Shown: one piece after another, positions 35,611 through 48,395 of the stretch
How positions within the stretch are numbered: the first letter of the stretch is position 1
How the letters are laid out: each line of letters starts with the position of its first letter
Source: Conus ventricosus
Taxonomy: Eukaryota; Mollusca; Gastropoda; Neogastropoda; Conidae
Assembly (NCBI GenBank): GCA_018398815.1
Contig: CM031626.1
Span: 43,095,950 to 43,159,949, forward strand
DNA: 64,000 nt
Direction of reading: 5' to 3'
The notes under the pieces: generated by a model
What the model saw: the letters and a program-made list of their open reading frames with translations, nothing else
Told to the model about the DNA's origin: nothing
Databases searched by the model: none
Made by a program: the position numbers and the translations under genes

Positions 35611-36675
35611 TATACTAGCAACAATAATAAGATGACGACGAATGCTCTTTTCAGATTCAACCCCATATGAGGAGGTTATCTAATGACAGAAAAACGGTTT
35701 CTGAATTATTCTTTGAACTTCTTTCTGTCAACAGATTATTTTCTCTTATGCGGTTAAGTGTGGTCATTGCTATAAAAATGATAAATCTAAATAAATGAAT
35801 AAATGAAAAACAAATAATAATAATTATCATAATCATAAAAATAACAATAACAAATAACAATACAAGCTATTTATATACCAGCATTTCAAAGTCAAGGCAT
35901 CATTACAGCTTTACACACATACACACACAATGACACACGATTCTCGTGAAATCAGAATGAAAATGAAGCACAGGCTACATGGTGAGAATGAAGCAACAAC
36001 AGCTCACATAGACACAATCCATGTATCAGAGACACACACATGTTGCAATCCACTCAACAGAGTGACAAAGAGACAGAGAGCGAGGCGAGAGCCACAGTGG
36101 AGACAAGACGCATGGACTGCCGACAACGTAGAACCCACGACGGGCAAGCAGTATCACAACAGCTGCGGCTGAGCAAATGCATTCACCTGCAGCACTCACA
36201 CTCAAGCCCATTCTGAGAGTCCTGATACACAGTATACTCTTCACAAACACGCATATGCTGCAGGCATGAACCCAGCCTTTAAAATACAGCTGTCACTTGT
36301 GTCAACTTTTTAAAATTCCGCTGTGGTCATGACCACACTGCATCAAAGATAACAGTGTGTGTGTGCCAGCAAATTACTTACAGGATTTTTCCTGTCCATG
36401 TAAATTCGAAAGAGATGCCATTTCTTTCCTGACTCAGCCAGACACCAGTAGCCACATCGACATGGGAAATACCAGTGAAGCATAAGATTCGGACGCTTGT
36501 CAATGACCTTTTAGAATTCCATTTCCGGGGTCAGATGACTGTTTCAAATCAACAGCATGTGGGACCCCTGTCATCTGCATGCTTACATGTGCATTTTGAG
36601 AGGGCTATTGGGAACAAGGGGAGGGAGAGTGTGCTTGGTGACTGAGTGTGTGAGCATATGTGAGTGCATAAGAAG
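35611..36675. other. No recognisable feature
   Basis: AT-rich non-coding sequence with ATAATA-type simple stretches at 35810-35870. No exon or element was recognised. Confidence 0.45.
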
Positions 36676-36679
36676 GAAA

Positions 36680-36935
<256 letters not shown>

Positions 36936-38029
36936 GCATGCATGCGCACATATTTATGTGTGCAGGCATACACAGTTGTCTGCATACAGACCTATACATG
37001 TGTGTGAACACAAACATGTAGTTGCACACTTGAGTGTCCATGTCCGATATTTCTTTTATGTCCTTCAAGTCAGTCCATCTGTTTGGCTCTCTTCCCCTCT
37101 CACACAAAGAGGAAATGGAGACACTGATTAGAACACCAAGACAGGAAATGTCAATAACAACAGCAACGATAATGGCAACAACAGTTATAGGTCCATGATG
37201 ACGACGATGATAATGCTGATGATGAACGATGTGATGATGATGATCATGACAATGATGAGAACGATGTGGGTGGTGATGGTGATGGTGATGATCATGGTAA
37301 CGAAGATGATGGTATTAGTGATACTGATACCAAAAATGACAACAATCATGAAGACAATGACAACCATGATGGTGATTATGATGATGATGACAATGACCAT
37401 CATCACGCAGGCAGCAATGAATGCGATGATAAAGTTCATGATAATAATGAAGATATGATGATAAAAGCATGAGGATAATGAAAATAATGATGATCATTTC
37501 ATTTTCATTTCACATTGTGTTTAGTCCTACCACAGGGGGCAATATCAGGAGTGTTACTATGACAAAATCAAAATGCATGTTAAAACAAAAAATTAACATA
37601 CCAACACACAAGCCAAAACAATCAGTTAAGATCTCTGTTTTCAACAATTCTGACCTCAAATGAAAAATATTTACCCGTTTCAGAAACTAAAAAAAAAAAA
37701 AAAAAAAGTCGCATCCAGAAAATATTCTCAGACAAGATTTTCATAGAGTCTGCTGCAAGTGTTCATGTCTAACTTGAAGCAAACCCCAACCCTCTCTGAG
37801 CACACTTTTCATACCAGGTGGATCATTACATGAATGCAGCATGGAGCTTCCACATCTTTTAAAAGGTATGAAAGTGCGTAAAAGGAGAGGCCTGGGTGTA
37901 ATTTGCACAGCACTGTTTCTTCAGGGGCAAATGGTTTTAGGGTTTGGATGGATCAGAGAAGAAAAAAAAAAGTCCTCCGCCTGTGTTCCAGTCCTCATGA
38001 CAGACATCGTCACCATCACTATTCTCTGT
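36936..38029. other. Spacer with (GAT)n-rich tract
   Basis: Positions 37190-37500 are a degenerate (GAT)n/(AAT)n tract. The remainder is non-coding with a poly-A run at 37690-37706. No gene was found. Confidence 0.55.
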
Positions 38030-38715
38030 CGTTTTCAGATCTAAGCATGGACAGACAATCTGGCTATTCTCTGTCGTTTTCAGATCTAAGCATGGGACAG
38101 ACAATCTGGCTATTCTCTGTAGTTTTCAGATCTGGGCATGGGATAGAGGATCTGGCTATTCTCTGGAGTTTTCAGATCTGGGCAAGGGACAGACGATCTG
38201 GCTATTCTCTGGAGTTTTCAGATCTGGGCATGGGACAGACGATCTGGCTATTCTCTGTAGTTTTCAGATCTAAGCATGGGACAGACGATCTGGCTATGCT
38301 CTGTAGTTTTCAGATCTAAGCATGGGACAGACGATCTGGCTATGCTCTGTAGTTTTCAGATCTAAGCATGGGACAGACGATCTGGCTATTCTCTGTAGTT
38401 TTCAGATCTAAGCATGGGACAGACGATCTGGCTATTCTCTGGAGTTTTCAGATCTAAGCATGGGACAGACGATCTGGCTATTCTCTGTAGTTTTCAGATC
38501 TAAGCATGGGACAGATGATCTGGCTATTCTCTGGAGTTTTCAGATCTGGGCATGGGACAGATGATCTGGCTATTCTCTGGAGTTTTCAGATCTGGGCATG
38601 GGACAGATGATCTGGCTATTCTCTGTAGTTTTCAGATCTGGGCACTGGACAGACGATATGGCTATTCTCTGTAGTTTTCAGATCTGGGCACGGGACAGAC
38701 GATCTGGACGATTCT
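38030..38715. repeat. Minisatellite, 46-bp unit
   Basis: About 15 copies of a 46-bp unit (AGATCTAAGCATGGGACAGA, CGATCTGGCTATTCTCTGTA, GTTTTC) with two alternating variants (CTAAGCATG or CTGGGCATG; TGTAG or TGGAG). Confidence 0.95.
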
Positions 38716-38824
38716 TTACCAGTGGCACTCCAGGCAAGAGGATCAGATCTTCTTACCCAGTGAGGGCAATTTTGCAACCGTCAGACTTGTAAGACTTGTA
38801 AGAGGTGCATAGGAAAACAAAAGT

Positions 38825-39180
38825 TGAAGATGATTATGAAGATAAGTGTTGGTGGTGACGATGATGATGACGATAGAGGTGGTGGTGATGACAATGATGA
38901 TGATTATGATGATAATGACCATGATGACGATAAAGTTACAATGGTGGTGATGACAATGATGATGATTATGATGATGACGATAGAGGTGTGGTGATGACAA
39001 TGATGATGATAATGATGATAATGACCATGATGATGATAAAGTTACAATGGTGGTGATGACAATGATGATGATGATAATGACCATGATGATGATAAAGTTA
39101 CAATGGTGGTGATGACAATGATGATGATTATGATGATAATGACCACGATGATGATAAAGTTACAATGGTGGTGATGACAT
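38825..39180. repeat. (GAT)n-rich satellite with about 90-bp superunit
   Basis: GATGATGACAATGATGATGA-type sequence repeats with a higher-order unit containing AAAGTTACAATGGTGGTGAT about four times. Confidence 0.85.
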
Positions 39181-39277
39181 ATTAGATGGAGAATACATCG
39201 GGAAGCACAGTGAACCAATCACCTGATCAACAGAAACAATTAAAGAAAAAAATACAAACAAAAAGAAAGGCAGGCAC

Positions 39278-39347
<70 letters not shown>

Positions 39348-40084
39348 GCATACATACACACACTCTCTCTCTCACATAGCTGATGGCCGATAATATCAGG
39401 AGAAAAAAAAAATAACAAAAAAGGCAGTAGAAAAAATACATGATTACCACAATACACCAAAAATACTCAGAAATGAAAACAAACATACCACCAGTTCAAG
39501 GGTTGGCTGCATAATTAAACCAGTCATCCAATGAAAATGAAGAATTAAATCATAAAAGTATCAGTTATCAATCAAAATGAACACTTCATATAACACAGAT
39601 GACCCATCCAATCAAAATGAAATGCTTAATTTACGCCAATCAGTTATCCAATCAAACTGAGCAGTTGAAATCACACACACACACACACAAAACAAAACAA
39701 AATCATGCTGTCAATAATAGCGACCGTCTGTACAAAAAAACAGGCATCAAACATTCAGCCAACACTGCAGGGTTCAAAGGTTGTCGGCATACATATCCAG
39801 ACACTGATTCATTTTTCCACCCTTGGATGCAAGTTGACCATTTTGTAACTGTTTACACACTTACATCCTTCACCCTCATCTCTAACTGATATCCTTTATT
39901 CCTATCCTTCAACTGACATCTCTCATGGCTATGCCTCATAAAGTTCTCCCACTCCCATCCTTCAACCCTATCCTTCACCCATATTCCTCATTCCAATCCC
40001 TCATTCTTATTCCTTAATCCCATCCCCCATTGACACCTCTCCATCCTATCCCTCATTTGTATCCCCCTCCTTCCTGGCCGTCAC
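39181..40084. other. Spacer with (CA)n
   Basis: (CA)n lies at 39280-39343. A weak repetition of ATCCAATCAAAATGA-like phrases occurs at 39510-39665. The rest is non-coding and becomes CCTCATTCC-rich toward the following array. Confidence 0.5.
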
Positions 40085-40455
40085 TTTCACCCTTCATTCC
40101 TCTCCTCAATGAGGTCCCCGATACTTCTCCTTCCTTTGATATCCCTCATTCCTATCCTCAATGAGATCCCCGATACTTCTCCTTCCTTTGATATCCCTCA
40201 TTCCTATCCTCAATGAGATCCCCGATACTTCTCCTTCCTTTGATATCCCTCATTCCTCTCCTCACTGAGGTCCCCGATACTTCTCCTTCCTTTGATATCC
40301 CTCATTCCTCTCCTCACTGAGGTCCCCGATACTTCTCCTTCCTTTGATATACCTCATTCCTCTCCTCACTGAGGTCCCCGATACTTCTCCTTCCTTTGAT
40401 ATACCTCATTCCTATCCTCAATGAGATCCCCGATTCTTCTCCTTCCTTTGATATA
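40085..40455. repeat. Minisatellite, about 53-bp unit, left part
   Basis: Seven copies of a unit (TCCTCAATGAGGTCCCCGAT, ACTTCTCCTTCCTTTGATAT, ACCTCATTCCTA). The array is interrupted at a TA dinucleotide by the mariner element and resumes at 41781-41945. Confidence 0.93.
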
Positions 40456-41780
40456 CGAGGGTTGTTCAATTTAAGATGTCACCACCCCCTTAAAAAACGT
40501 ACCTCTCATCTCAGCAACTTGAAACTTTTACATCCCCTCGAAGTATTCTCCGTTGGCTCGAATGCAAATTTCAAGCCTCCTACGCCAATTCTCAAGCGCC
40601 CTCTGGTAGTCGGTTTTAGGCAGACCGGACAACTCTGATCTTACGGCTTTGGCGAGGTCTTGTACCCGGTCAAACTTACGCCCAGCGAGCTTTTCCTTCA
40701 GAGCAGGGAACAGCCAGAAGTCGCATGGGGCCAAGTCGGGGCTGTAGGGTGGGTGGTCCAAAACTTGGATTCCTTGCTCGCTCAGGAAGGTCGTGGTGAC
40801 CTTCGCCTTATGGACACTGGCATTGTCATGCAGAAGAAGGGTCCTCTGGGTGCTGACGGTTGGGCGCTGCTCATGGATTTTTCCTACAACTTTTGGGAGC
40901 ACAACTTGGGTATAGTAGGAGGCAGTGATTGTTGATTTCTCAGGCAAAATGTCAATTGCCACAAGGCCTTGCGTGTTGAAAAAAATAGAAAACATTCGCT
41001 TGCGACTCTGGAATCCTGGGCGAAGAACAACTGGTCGGTCTCCGTCAGGGCCAACCCACATGCGGTTGCAGCGTTTGTTGGGATGCCGTAGAATGTCAGC
41101 CAACTCTCGTCTCCCGTCACTAAGTCACACAGTCGTTTTGGCCCATTGGGCTCAAACTCGTCGAGCAGTTTGCGTGAACATGCCACCCGCTGCTGCTTCT
41201 GATCATCGCTTAAGAGATGTGGCACCCATCTTGCAGCCAGTTTTCTCATGTGAAGGTCTTTGTGCAGAATGTTGTTAATGGTGCCAATTGAAAGCTCACA
41301 TGCCTCGCTTAATTCCCGCACAGTCGAATGTGGATCCTCCTCTATCAGTCTTTTCACAAATGCAATGTTTTGTTCGTTCCGAGCTGGTAAAGCTCGCTCT
41401 GCACGATTACCCCAATCAGATGGCGCCCTACCTGCTCTTAATTGTTTGACCCATCTGCAAACTGTGCGGTAAGACACACAATCCGTTCCGTAAACAGCTT
41501 GCAAATCTGCGTGTATCCTCCTACAATCGTCACCAAGTTGTAGCCTGTGAAAGTGTAGAAACGAAATTGCTCATTGGTGACGTCCATTTTTTTTCAGGCT
41601 CAGCTGTTTGAAACACAGTTGTAATTACGTCATACTCCGAGTTGCGTCATGACGTCAACTTTATTTTCTGCAATTCTAATCAGGTAAACTTTAAAGTTGT
41701 GTTTGGTATAAACATTTTTCTGTGCGGTGCTTCGTTTCCAAACGGCAAGCCTAGTGTCATCTTAAATTGAACAACCCTCG
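40456..41780 (-). mobile_element. Mariner-family DNA transposon, 1325 bp
   Basis: A Tc1/mariner element is delimited by terminal inverted repeats of about 25-28 bp (CGAGGGTTGTTCAATTTAAG at the left; the reverse complement ends at 41780) and by the TA target duplication (40454-40455 and 41781-41782). Its size is typical for mariner. It encodes one transposase on the minus strand. The insertion splits the TTTGATATACCTCA part of a 53-bp minisatellite unit, giving a clean empty-site prediction. The TIRs are well preserved, which argues for a fairly recent insertion. Confidence 0.95.
40528..41587 (-). pseudogene. Mariner transposase (DD34D), two frameshifts
   Basis: The coding region starts at an ATG at 41587 (MDVTNEQFRFYTFT) and stops at 40528; about 350 residues is normal for mariner. 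It shows an N-terminal helix-turn-helix region (TVRELSEACELSIGTINNIL), the W-V-P-H-L linker motif, and all three catalytic aspartates: in TGDESW, in LLHDNASVHKA, and in YSPDLAPCDFWLFP. There are 34 residues between the second and third aspartates, the mariner DD34D spacing. Two one-base shifts break the frame, one near 41550 and one near 41085. Each fits loss of one C from a C run, so decay or a sequence error are both possible. As written it cannot make an intact enzyme. Confidence 0.9.
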
Positions 41781-41945
41781 TACCTCATTCCTATCCTCAA
41801 TGAGGTCCCCGATACTTCTCCTTCCTTTGATATACCTCATTCCTATCCTCAACGAGGTCCCCGATTCTTTTTCCTTTGATATACCTCATTCCTCTCCTCA
41901 ATGAGGTCCCGATACTTCTCCTTCCTTTGATATCTCTCATTCCTA
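41781..41945. repeat. Minisatellite, about 53-bp unit, right part
   Basis: Three further units of the array at 40085-40455, continuing after the mariner insertion. Confidence 0.92.
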
Positions 41946-42060
41946 TCCTACACCTACATCAACTTATTTCGATCCCTGTCTTATATCCCTCACTGGTACC
42001 TTTCATTCCTAAACCTCATGTATACTTTTCATTCCTGTTTCCCCATTTTCCCCTTATGTC
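41946..42060. other. Pyrimidine-rich spacer
   Basis: CCTCATTCC-like diverged sequence linking two arrays. Confidence 0.4.
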
Positions 42061-42970
42061 TGTCCCTCATTATTATCCTTCACTTACACCCTCCTTTTAA
42101 CCCCTCACTCATGTTCCACAGTCATATCCCTCACTATTATCCTTCACTTACACCCTCCTTTTATCCCCTCACTCATGTTCCACAGTCATATCCCTCATTA
42201 TTATCCTTCACTTACACCCTCCTTTTAACCCCTCACTCATGTTCCACAGTCATATCCCTCATTATTATCCTTCACTTACACCCTCCTTTTATCCCCTCAC
42301 TCATGTTCCACAGTCATATCCCTCATTATTATCCTTCACTTACACCCTCCTTTTATCCCCTCACTCATGTTCCACAGTCATATCCCTCATTATTATCCTT
42401 CACTTACACCCTCCTTTTATCCCCTCACTCATGTTCCACAGTCATATCCCTCATTATTATCCTTCACTTACACCCTCCTTTTATCCCCTCACTCATGTTC
42501 CACAGTCATATCCCTCATTATTATCCTTCACTTACACCCTCCTTTTAACCCCTCACTCATGTTCCACAGTCATATCCCTCATTATTATCCTTCACTTACA
42601 CCCTCCTTTTATCCCCTCACTCATTGTTCCACAGTCATATCCCTCATTATTATCCTTCACTTACACCCTCCTTTTAACCCCTCACTCATGTTCCACAGTC
42701 ATATCCCTCATTATTATCCTTCACTTACACCCTCCTTTTATCCCCTCACTCATGTTCCACAGTCATATCCCTCATTATTATCCTTCACTTACACCCTCCT
42801 TTTATCCCCTCACTCATGTTCCACAGTCATATCCCTCATTATTATCCTTCACTTACACCCTCCTTTTAACCCCTCACTCATGTTCCACAGTCATATCCCT
42901 CATTATTATCCTTCACTTACACCCTCCTTTTAACCCCTCACTCATGTTCCACAGTCATATCCCTCATTCC
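42061..42970. repeat. Minisatellite, 64-bp unit
   Basis: About 14 copies of a 64-bp unit (TGTTCCACAGTCATATCCCT, CATTATTATCCTTCACTTAC, ACCCTCCTTTTATCCCCTCA, CTCA). All three plus frames are free of stops, producing overlapping long frames (for example 42239-43039) that are translations of one unit in rotating frames. Confidence 0.95.
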
Positions 42971-43537
42971 TGTTTCTCATTCATATCCCTCATTCCTGGG
43001 CCTCATTTACATCCAATCTGCAGCACAAGCAGACTTTGACCAAGTCCGCTGTCTGACCTTAAAACACAACCCCCCCTTGTATCAGACAGGTAAACAACAA
43101 CCTCAAAGTGTAAAGCAGGTCAGGGCACGAAGTCATAGCATCATGAGGCCAGGTGGCAAGGTCAAAGCATCATAAAGGTCATTGAACAAAGTCACAGCAT
43201 CAGAGGTAAAATCCCAGACGACGCATCACAGAATCCAAGAGCACAGATGACAAAGTCATAGCATCAATGATGTCAGAGGCCGAGGTCAGGTCACAGCATC
43301 TGAGAGGTCAGAGATCAAGGTCAAGGCATCAGAGGAGTCAGAGATCAGGGTCACAGAATCAAAGGGGTTCCACAGCTCAAACTCACAGTATCAGCAATTC
43401 AAAGCACAGTCACACTGTCAGAAAGGCTGCATGATGCAAGGTCACAAATATCAGCCAGATTAGACCACAGAGGGAAGGGAAGGAGGGGAGGGAGGGTCAA
43501 GGTGACAGTCGGGGAGAGGTGAACGAGGTCAACTCAC
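42971..43537. other. Degenerate GTCA-rich spacer
   Basis: Loose repetition of AGGTCACAGCATCAGAGG-like phrases from 43110 to 43450, too diverged for a unit length. There is no coding signal before the VPS13 exon that follows. Confidence 0.5.
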
Positions 43538-43623
43538 AATGATCTCCAGGTTGGTGTCGGAGAAGGAGGCCTGACACAGGGCGCGTTCTCTCCTTGCTGC
43601 AGAGTCTCCTGCTCACTGGTGCC
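43538..43623 (-). CDS. VPS13: VPS13-like exon with one-base deficit
   Basis: The minus-strand exon lies between the acceptor GGTGTGCAG| and the donor ATT|GTGAGTT. It reads GTSEQETLQQGENA in the first part and LCQASFSDTNLEII in the second, but in different frames. At 86 nt it is one short of 29 codons; one more C in the CCC run between the halves would make it 87 nt, phase 0 at both ends, and join cleanly to exons 56121-56252 and 30588-30700. VPS13A has a comparable G-T-L-x-x-G segment followed by an acidic stretch at this position, so the identity is by order and pattern. The exon's 5' edge is repeated in the adjacent minisatellite. Confidence 0.65.
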
Positions 43624-44145
43624 CTGCACACCACAGCATCTCCACAGTGACTTTAACCCCTTGACTGCCCTGTGTGATTACCTAGAAACAGGTGACTAAA
43701 CAACTGGTGCCCTGCACACCACAGCATCTCCACAGTGACTTTAACCCCTTGACTGCCCTGTGTGATTACCTAGAAACAGGTGACTAAACAACTGGTGCCC
43801 TGCACACCACAGCATCTCCACAGTGACTTAACCCCTTGACTGCCTGTGTGATTACCTAGAAACAGGTGACTAAACAACTGGTGCCCTGCACACCACAGCA
43901 TCTCCACAGTGACTTTAACCCCTTGACTGCCCTGTGTGATTACCTAGAAACAGGTGACTAAACAACTGGTGCCCTGCACACCACAGCATCTCCACAGTGA
44001 CTTTAACCCTTGACTGCCCCTTGTGATTACCTAGAAACAGGTGACTAAACAACTGGTGCCTGCACACCACAGCATCTCCACAGTGACTTTAACCCCTTGA
44101 CTGCCCTGTGTGATTACCTAGAAACAGGTGACTAACAACATCAAC
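43614..44145. repeat. Minisatellite, about 96-bp unit containing the exon acceptor
   Basis: Six copies of a unit (AACTGGTGCCCTGCACACCA, CAGCATCTCCACAGTGACTT, TAACCCCTTGACTGCCCTGT, GTGATTACCTAGAAACAGGT, GACTAAAC). The first part, ACTGGTGCCCTGCACACCAC, is the start of the VPS13 exon at 43623 plus its splice acceptor on the minus strand. The middle part, TTAACCCCTTGACTGCC, equals the terminal motif of the piggyBac-like element at 44998-47821. Confidence 0.9.
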
Positions 44146-44993
44146 AAAGAAAGGAATCTATCCATGCAAGCCTTTTTCCCGTTTCACACTAAATTTCACA
44201 CATAATCTTCCAGGGTTGTCAACATGTATAAAAAAAAATTAAAAAAAACAAAGGAAAGAAAAGGAGACAGAATTGACTTTTCATGAGGAAGAAAACCAAA
44301 TATACATAAACCACCTATAAACAGTTTACAACATATTCACTTACACGTTCCAATTCTTAACGCAGACAACACTGGATCATACTCAGCACACAAGACATTC
44401 TGCTTGTTTTATCATAAGTAGTTTTTGAAAAAGAGCTTCGTTTAAAAAAAAAAATCAAAAGTATTTGAAATAAGATCAAAATTACATAATACAGCCTTCC
44501 AGCAAACAGCACAGTAAAATGAACAGATAGTGTTCACTCTAGTGGATACACGTTTACAACCTACTCGCCAGATTGCAACATAAAGCCCAGCACAGTTTAA
44601 ACTGTAACAAGAGACAAACAAGTGTAAAGACTGTCTTGATCAAAGACAGGCAAAGGAGACCACAAAAGCAGAAAAACTGAGGGAGTTAATCCTGAAAAAT
44701 AATAAAAACAAAAGAAGATAAGATAAGATAGTGTTGCTTATAGCCCAGCCGACCGCAGAGGGCCACATCAGGGCTGTCACCACGGTAAAATCAACTCACC
44801 AGTCATGAAAAAAAAAAAAAAACCCAACTTTCACACATCTCATTAAATGACATCGTCTACAAACGCACCAGAAACTTTGTTAAAAATCTTTCTGCCGTAA
44901 AATCTTAAATCAGATGAAAAATGTTAATCTCAAGAAGAAGTTAAAGAGTGTGTTTGAAAAGGGGAAATAACCTGCACACATGGCTGGATAAAG
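44146..44993. other. AT-rich spacer
   Basis: Non-coding AT-rich sequence with several poly-A runs. It holds the dispersed repeat at 44722-44782. No gene was recognised. Confidence 0.5.
44722..44782 (+). repeat. Dispersed repeat copy, shared with 21543-21598
   Basis: AGATAGTGTTGCTTATAGCC, CAGCCGACCGCAGAGGGCCA, CATCAGGGCTGT is nearly identical to the copy at 21543-21598. Both are in plus orientation and end at GGGCTGT. Confidence 0.7.
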
Positions 44994-45256
44994 TTAACCC
45001 GTTGACTGCCCTTGCATGAACGGCGTTCGTGATGGTTTCGGGAAAGCTGTGTGCCCTTGCACGAATGGCGTTCGTGATAATTTCATCATCAAAATCTGGC
45101 GATTTAAAGAAGGGAGGCAAGGAGAAAAAATGGTTTAAACAGTTGTACGGACCCTAAAGGACGGTTTCTTCCCTTTCACGGGTCACTGACTGACCGGCTC
45201 GCGTCCGTTCGGTCGATAACTTTGGCAAGTTTCGGTTGAGTCATTCTTGGTTCAAG

Positions 45257-45799
45257 ATGGCGAGTCGAGCAGGCAGTTCGATTAGGCGCATGCCGTTTTC
45301 AAATGATCTAATGCTCTTGAAGTGCTTCAAGTAGTTATCCAAGACCTTGAAAGCGATGACGAAGACTTCAGAGAAGTGGAACGAAGCGATTCGGAGGAGG
45401 AATAAAGTGATCACAATCAACACCACCCTTTGCTATCGGAGATTAGTATTGATGACGAAGCTGATCCCCGACTTCAAACCGAGTGATACCGGCTCAAGTG
45501 GGGCTGAATCGGAGAGTGACGAGCCGATTCCGTCTACGTCAACTGCCCCCCTCCCTCATTTCGTGAGAGGTCGGGAGGAGAGTCGAGGAAGGGGAGGGGG
45601 ATTAGGACAACGGCGAGGGTCCAGTGTGAGGGGGCGTGGCAGAGGAAGAGGTGTGGCACTTGTCAGTCTGAACTTGTTTCAGAATGGACAGAGGCCAGTG
45701 CTGGTTGCCCAAATCTCGACCTTTCTTTCACAGGTGATCCAGGTATCAAGGTGAACATTGACAATTTCAAGCCTATAGATTTCATGGAGTTGTTTTTGT
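45257..45799 (+). pseudogene. piggyBac-like transposase, N-terminal part only
   Basis: The start is CAAGATGGCGAGT at 45257 (MASRAGSSIRRMPFSND). After a frame change comes an acidic stretch (LESDDEDFREVERSDSEEE) typical of piggyBac transposase N-termini. After a Gly/Arg-rich low-complexity stretch ([11 protein letters not shown]), another frame change leads to [20 protein letters not shown] at 45734-45793. That G-x-x-x-x-I-D-F/M-E-L-F block is the conserved start of the DDE_Tnp_1_7 domain in piggyBac/PGBD proteins. The sequence then collapses into (GT)n, so no catalytic aspartates remain. At least three frame changes make it non-functional. Confidence 0.65.
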
Positions 45800-46605
<806 letters not shown>

Positions 46606-47825
46606 TGTGTGTCAGTCAACTATAACTGGCATTTACTGGCAGTAGTGTGGGATCCTGATCCTTCTGTCCATAGGTTCTGTGGTGTGGTGTATTCTCTGGG
46701 ACACCGGTGTATTTTTCAGTTGTTAGTGTGTTTTCATCATCTGTGGTGTGGCCTTTTGTAGCTCAGTCCTATCTTTAGCAGACTCTCTTTTTTTGGTGTG
46801 GTTGGTTTTGCAATGTTTTATTTATTACCTTCTGTGGTGATGGCTTTTTATCAATCGCACTTAGTTCATGAGTGAACCAAACCACATGTGTGAAAGAAAA
46901 CTGACAGAATAATTGGAAGTTACACTTAGTGTTGTTATTGTTAGTTCGTCTCTGCTAAACAAGGCCAATTCCCAAGAGGCTTGCAAGATGTGCAGACTGA
47001 TGCTGTGGATAATGTTCAATTCCCTTCTTCTTTCCCACGTTACCTGGGCTGGAGTGCCCCCTATGATATGGGTTGCTAAACATTTTATGCATTGTCAAGC
47101 TTTATTGTGAATACAGATGTTTGTCCTGAAGTTCAAAGGATACTAGCACCAGTTTTTGTGGTATTTCATTGTGATTTTAGTGCTATAGTTTTCTTTATGT
47201 TCTGAAAGCGTCTGTTTTTCAAACAAAACATTCATCATTGTATATATTTTTTGTCTACTCATTACAAACAAAATCAAACTATTGTGATATCTGGCTGTAG
47301 CCAAGGATATAACAAGAAAATTTCCCAAGTATCTAAGATATATGTAAAGAATTGAAAGAGCAGTGGGCATATCAGTGAACCTACCTAAGAAAACAAAATT
47401 GTGTCCCTTGATACCTGGATTGTACTGTACCCCAGAAATGCATAAATTTATCATATAAAACAACAATTGTGGGTTGTAAATTCACTACCAAATATTTACA
47501 CAGGTGTTCAGTAAACACTAAAACCACTTTTTGCTGGGTTTGTATGTTTTCTGTTTTGCTGCTGTGGTGTTTTGTATGCTTGCAAAAAAAAAAATTTTTT
47601 TAAGTTGAATTATAAGATTATTATACTCAGTATGAACAAAATCAAGTATTATTTGCAGGTATTATAGCCCTGGGTATAAAAAGAAAACATGCCAAAAATC
47701 TAAGAGATATCTCCACAAATAAATGAGCACTGATCAAATTAGTGAACCTACCACAAAAAGTCAAATTTTGCTCCAGCACCCAGAAGTACAAAACTGATAC
47801 AAAATAGCGGCAGTCAAGGGGTTAA

Positions 47826-47855
47826 GTGTGCACACACATGCACACACACACGCAC

Positions 47856-47908
<53 letters not shown>

Positions 47909-48395
47909 CTACTCACCAGCATTCCCAATCAGGACTGAGAGTAAGGAAAGAATTTCTACAGCACAAGGTGCACAGTGGTCAACAAAGGCAAAAAAAGTGG
48001 AGAAATTTTCGGGAAAAATTCTTTTTTCTTTTGAAATGAAAAAAAGAAGAAAAAAAGGCCAAATCAAAGTGAGTAACAGAACTCCCCTCCCACACTACAA
48101 CTCCCTCCCCCCCACCCCTCCTTACACCCTCCTGAATCCCCAATCCCCCCTTTCCCATGAACCCCTTCTTTTCATCCAGTGTCACCACTTCCTGCCATGA
48201 TGGCATTCCCCATCCCTCCCCTGACACTCTCTTCCATGGCATTCCAACTCTCACTCCTCCCCTCCCCCCCCCCCCCCCCCCCCCAGTCCTAAAACTCCCT
48301 CATCTTACATGAGCATCTCCACCCTCTTCTCAATCAGCAATCATCCCCTTTCTTCCCTGCCCTCCATCCCCACCCTTCTTCCTCAATATCACCCA
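47826..48395. other. Spacer with (CA)n and C-run
   Basis: (CA)n lies at 47856-47908 and a C-run at 48267-48284. The sequence becomes CCTCCC-rich and leads into the 39-bp array. No gene was found. Confidence 0.55.

Noticed and set aside
46900..47130. Cysteine-containing frame as the piggyBac C-terminal zinc-binding domain
   Set aside because: The spacing of cysteines and histidines does not follow the family pattern and the frame is short.
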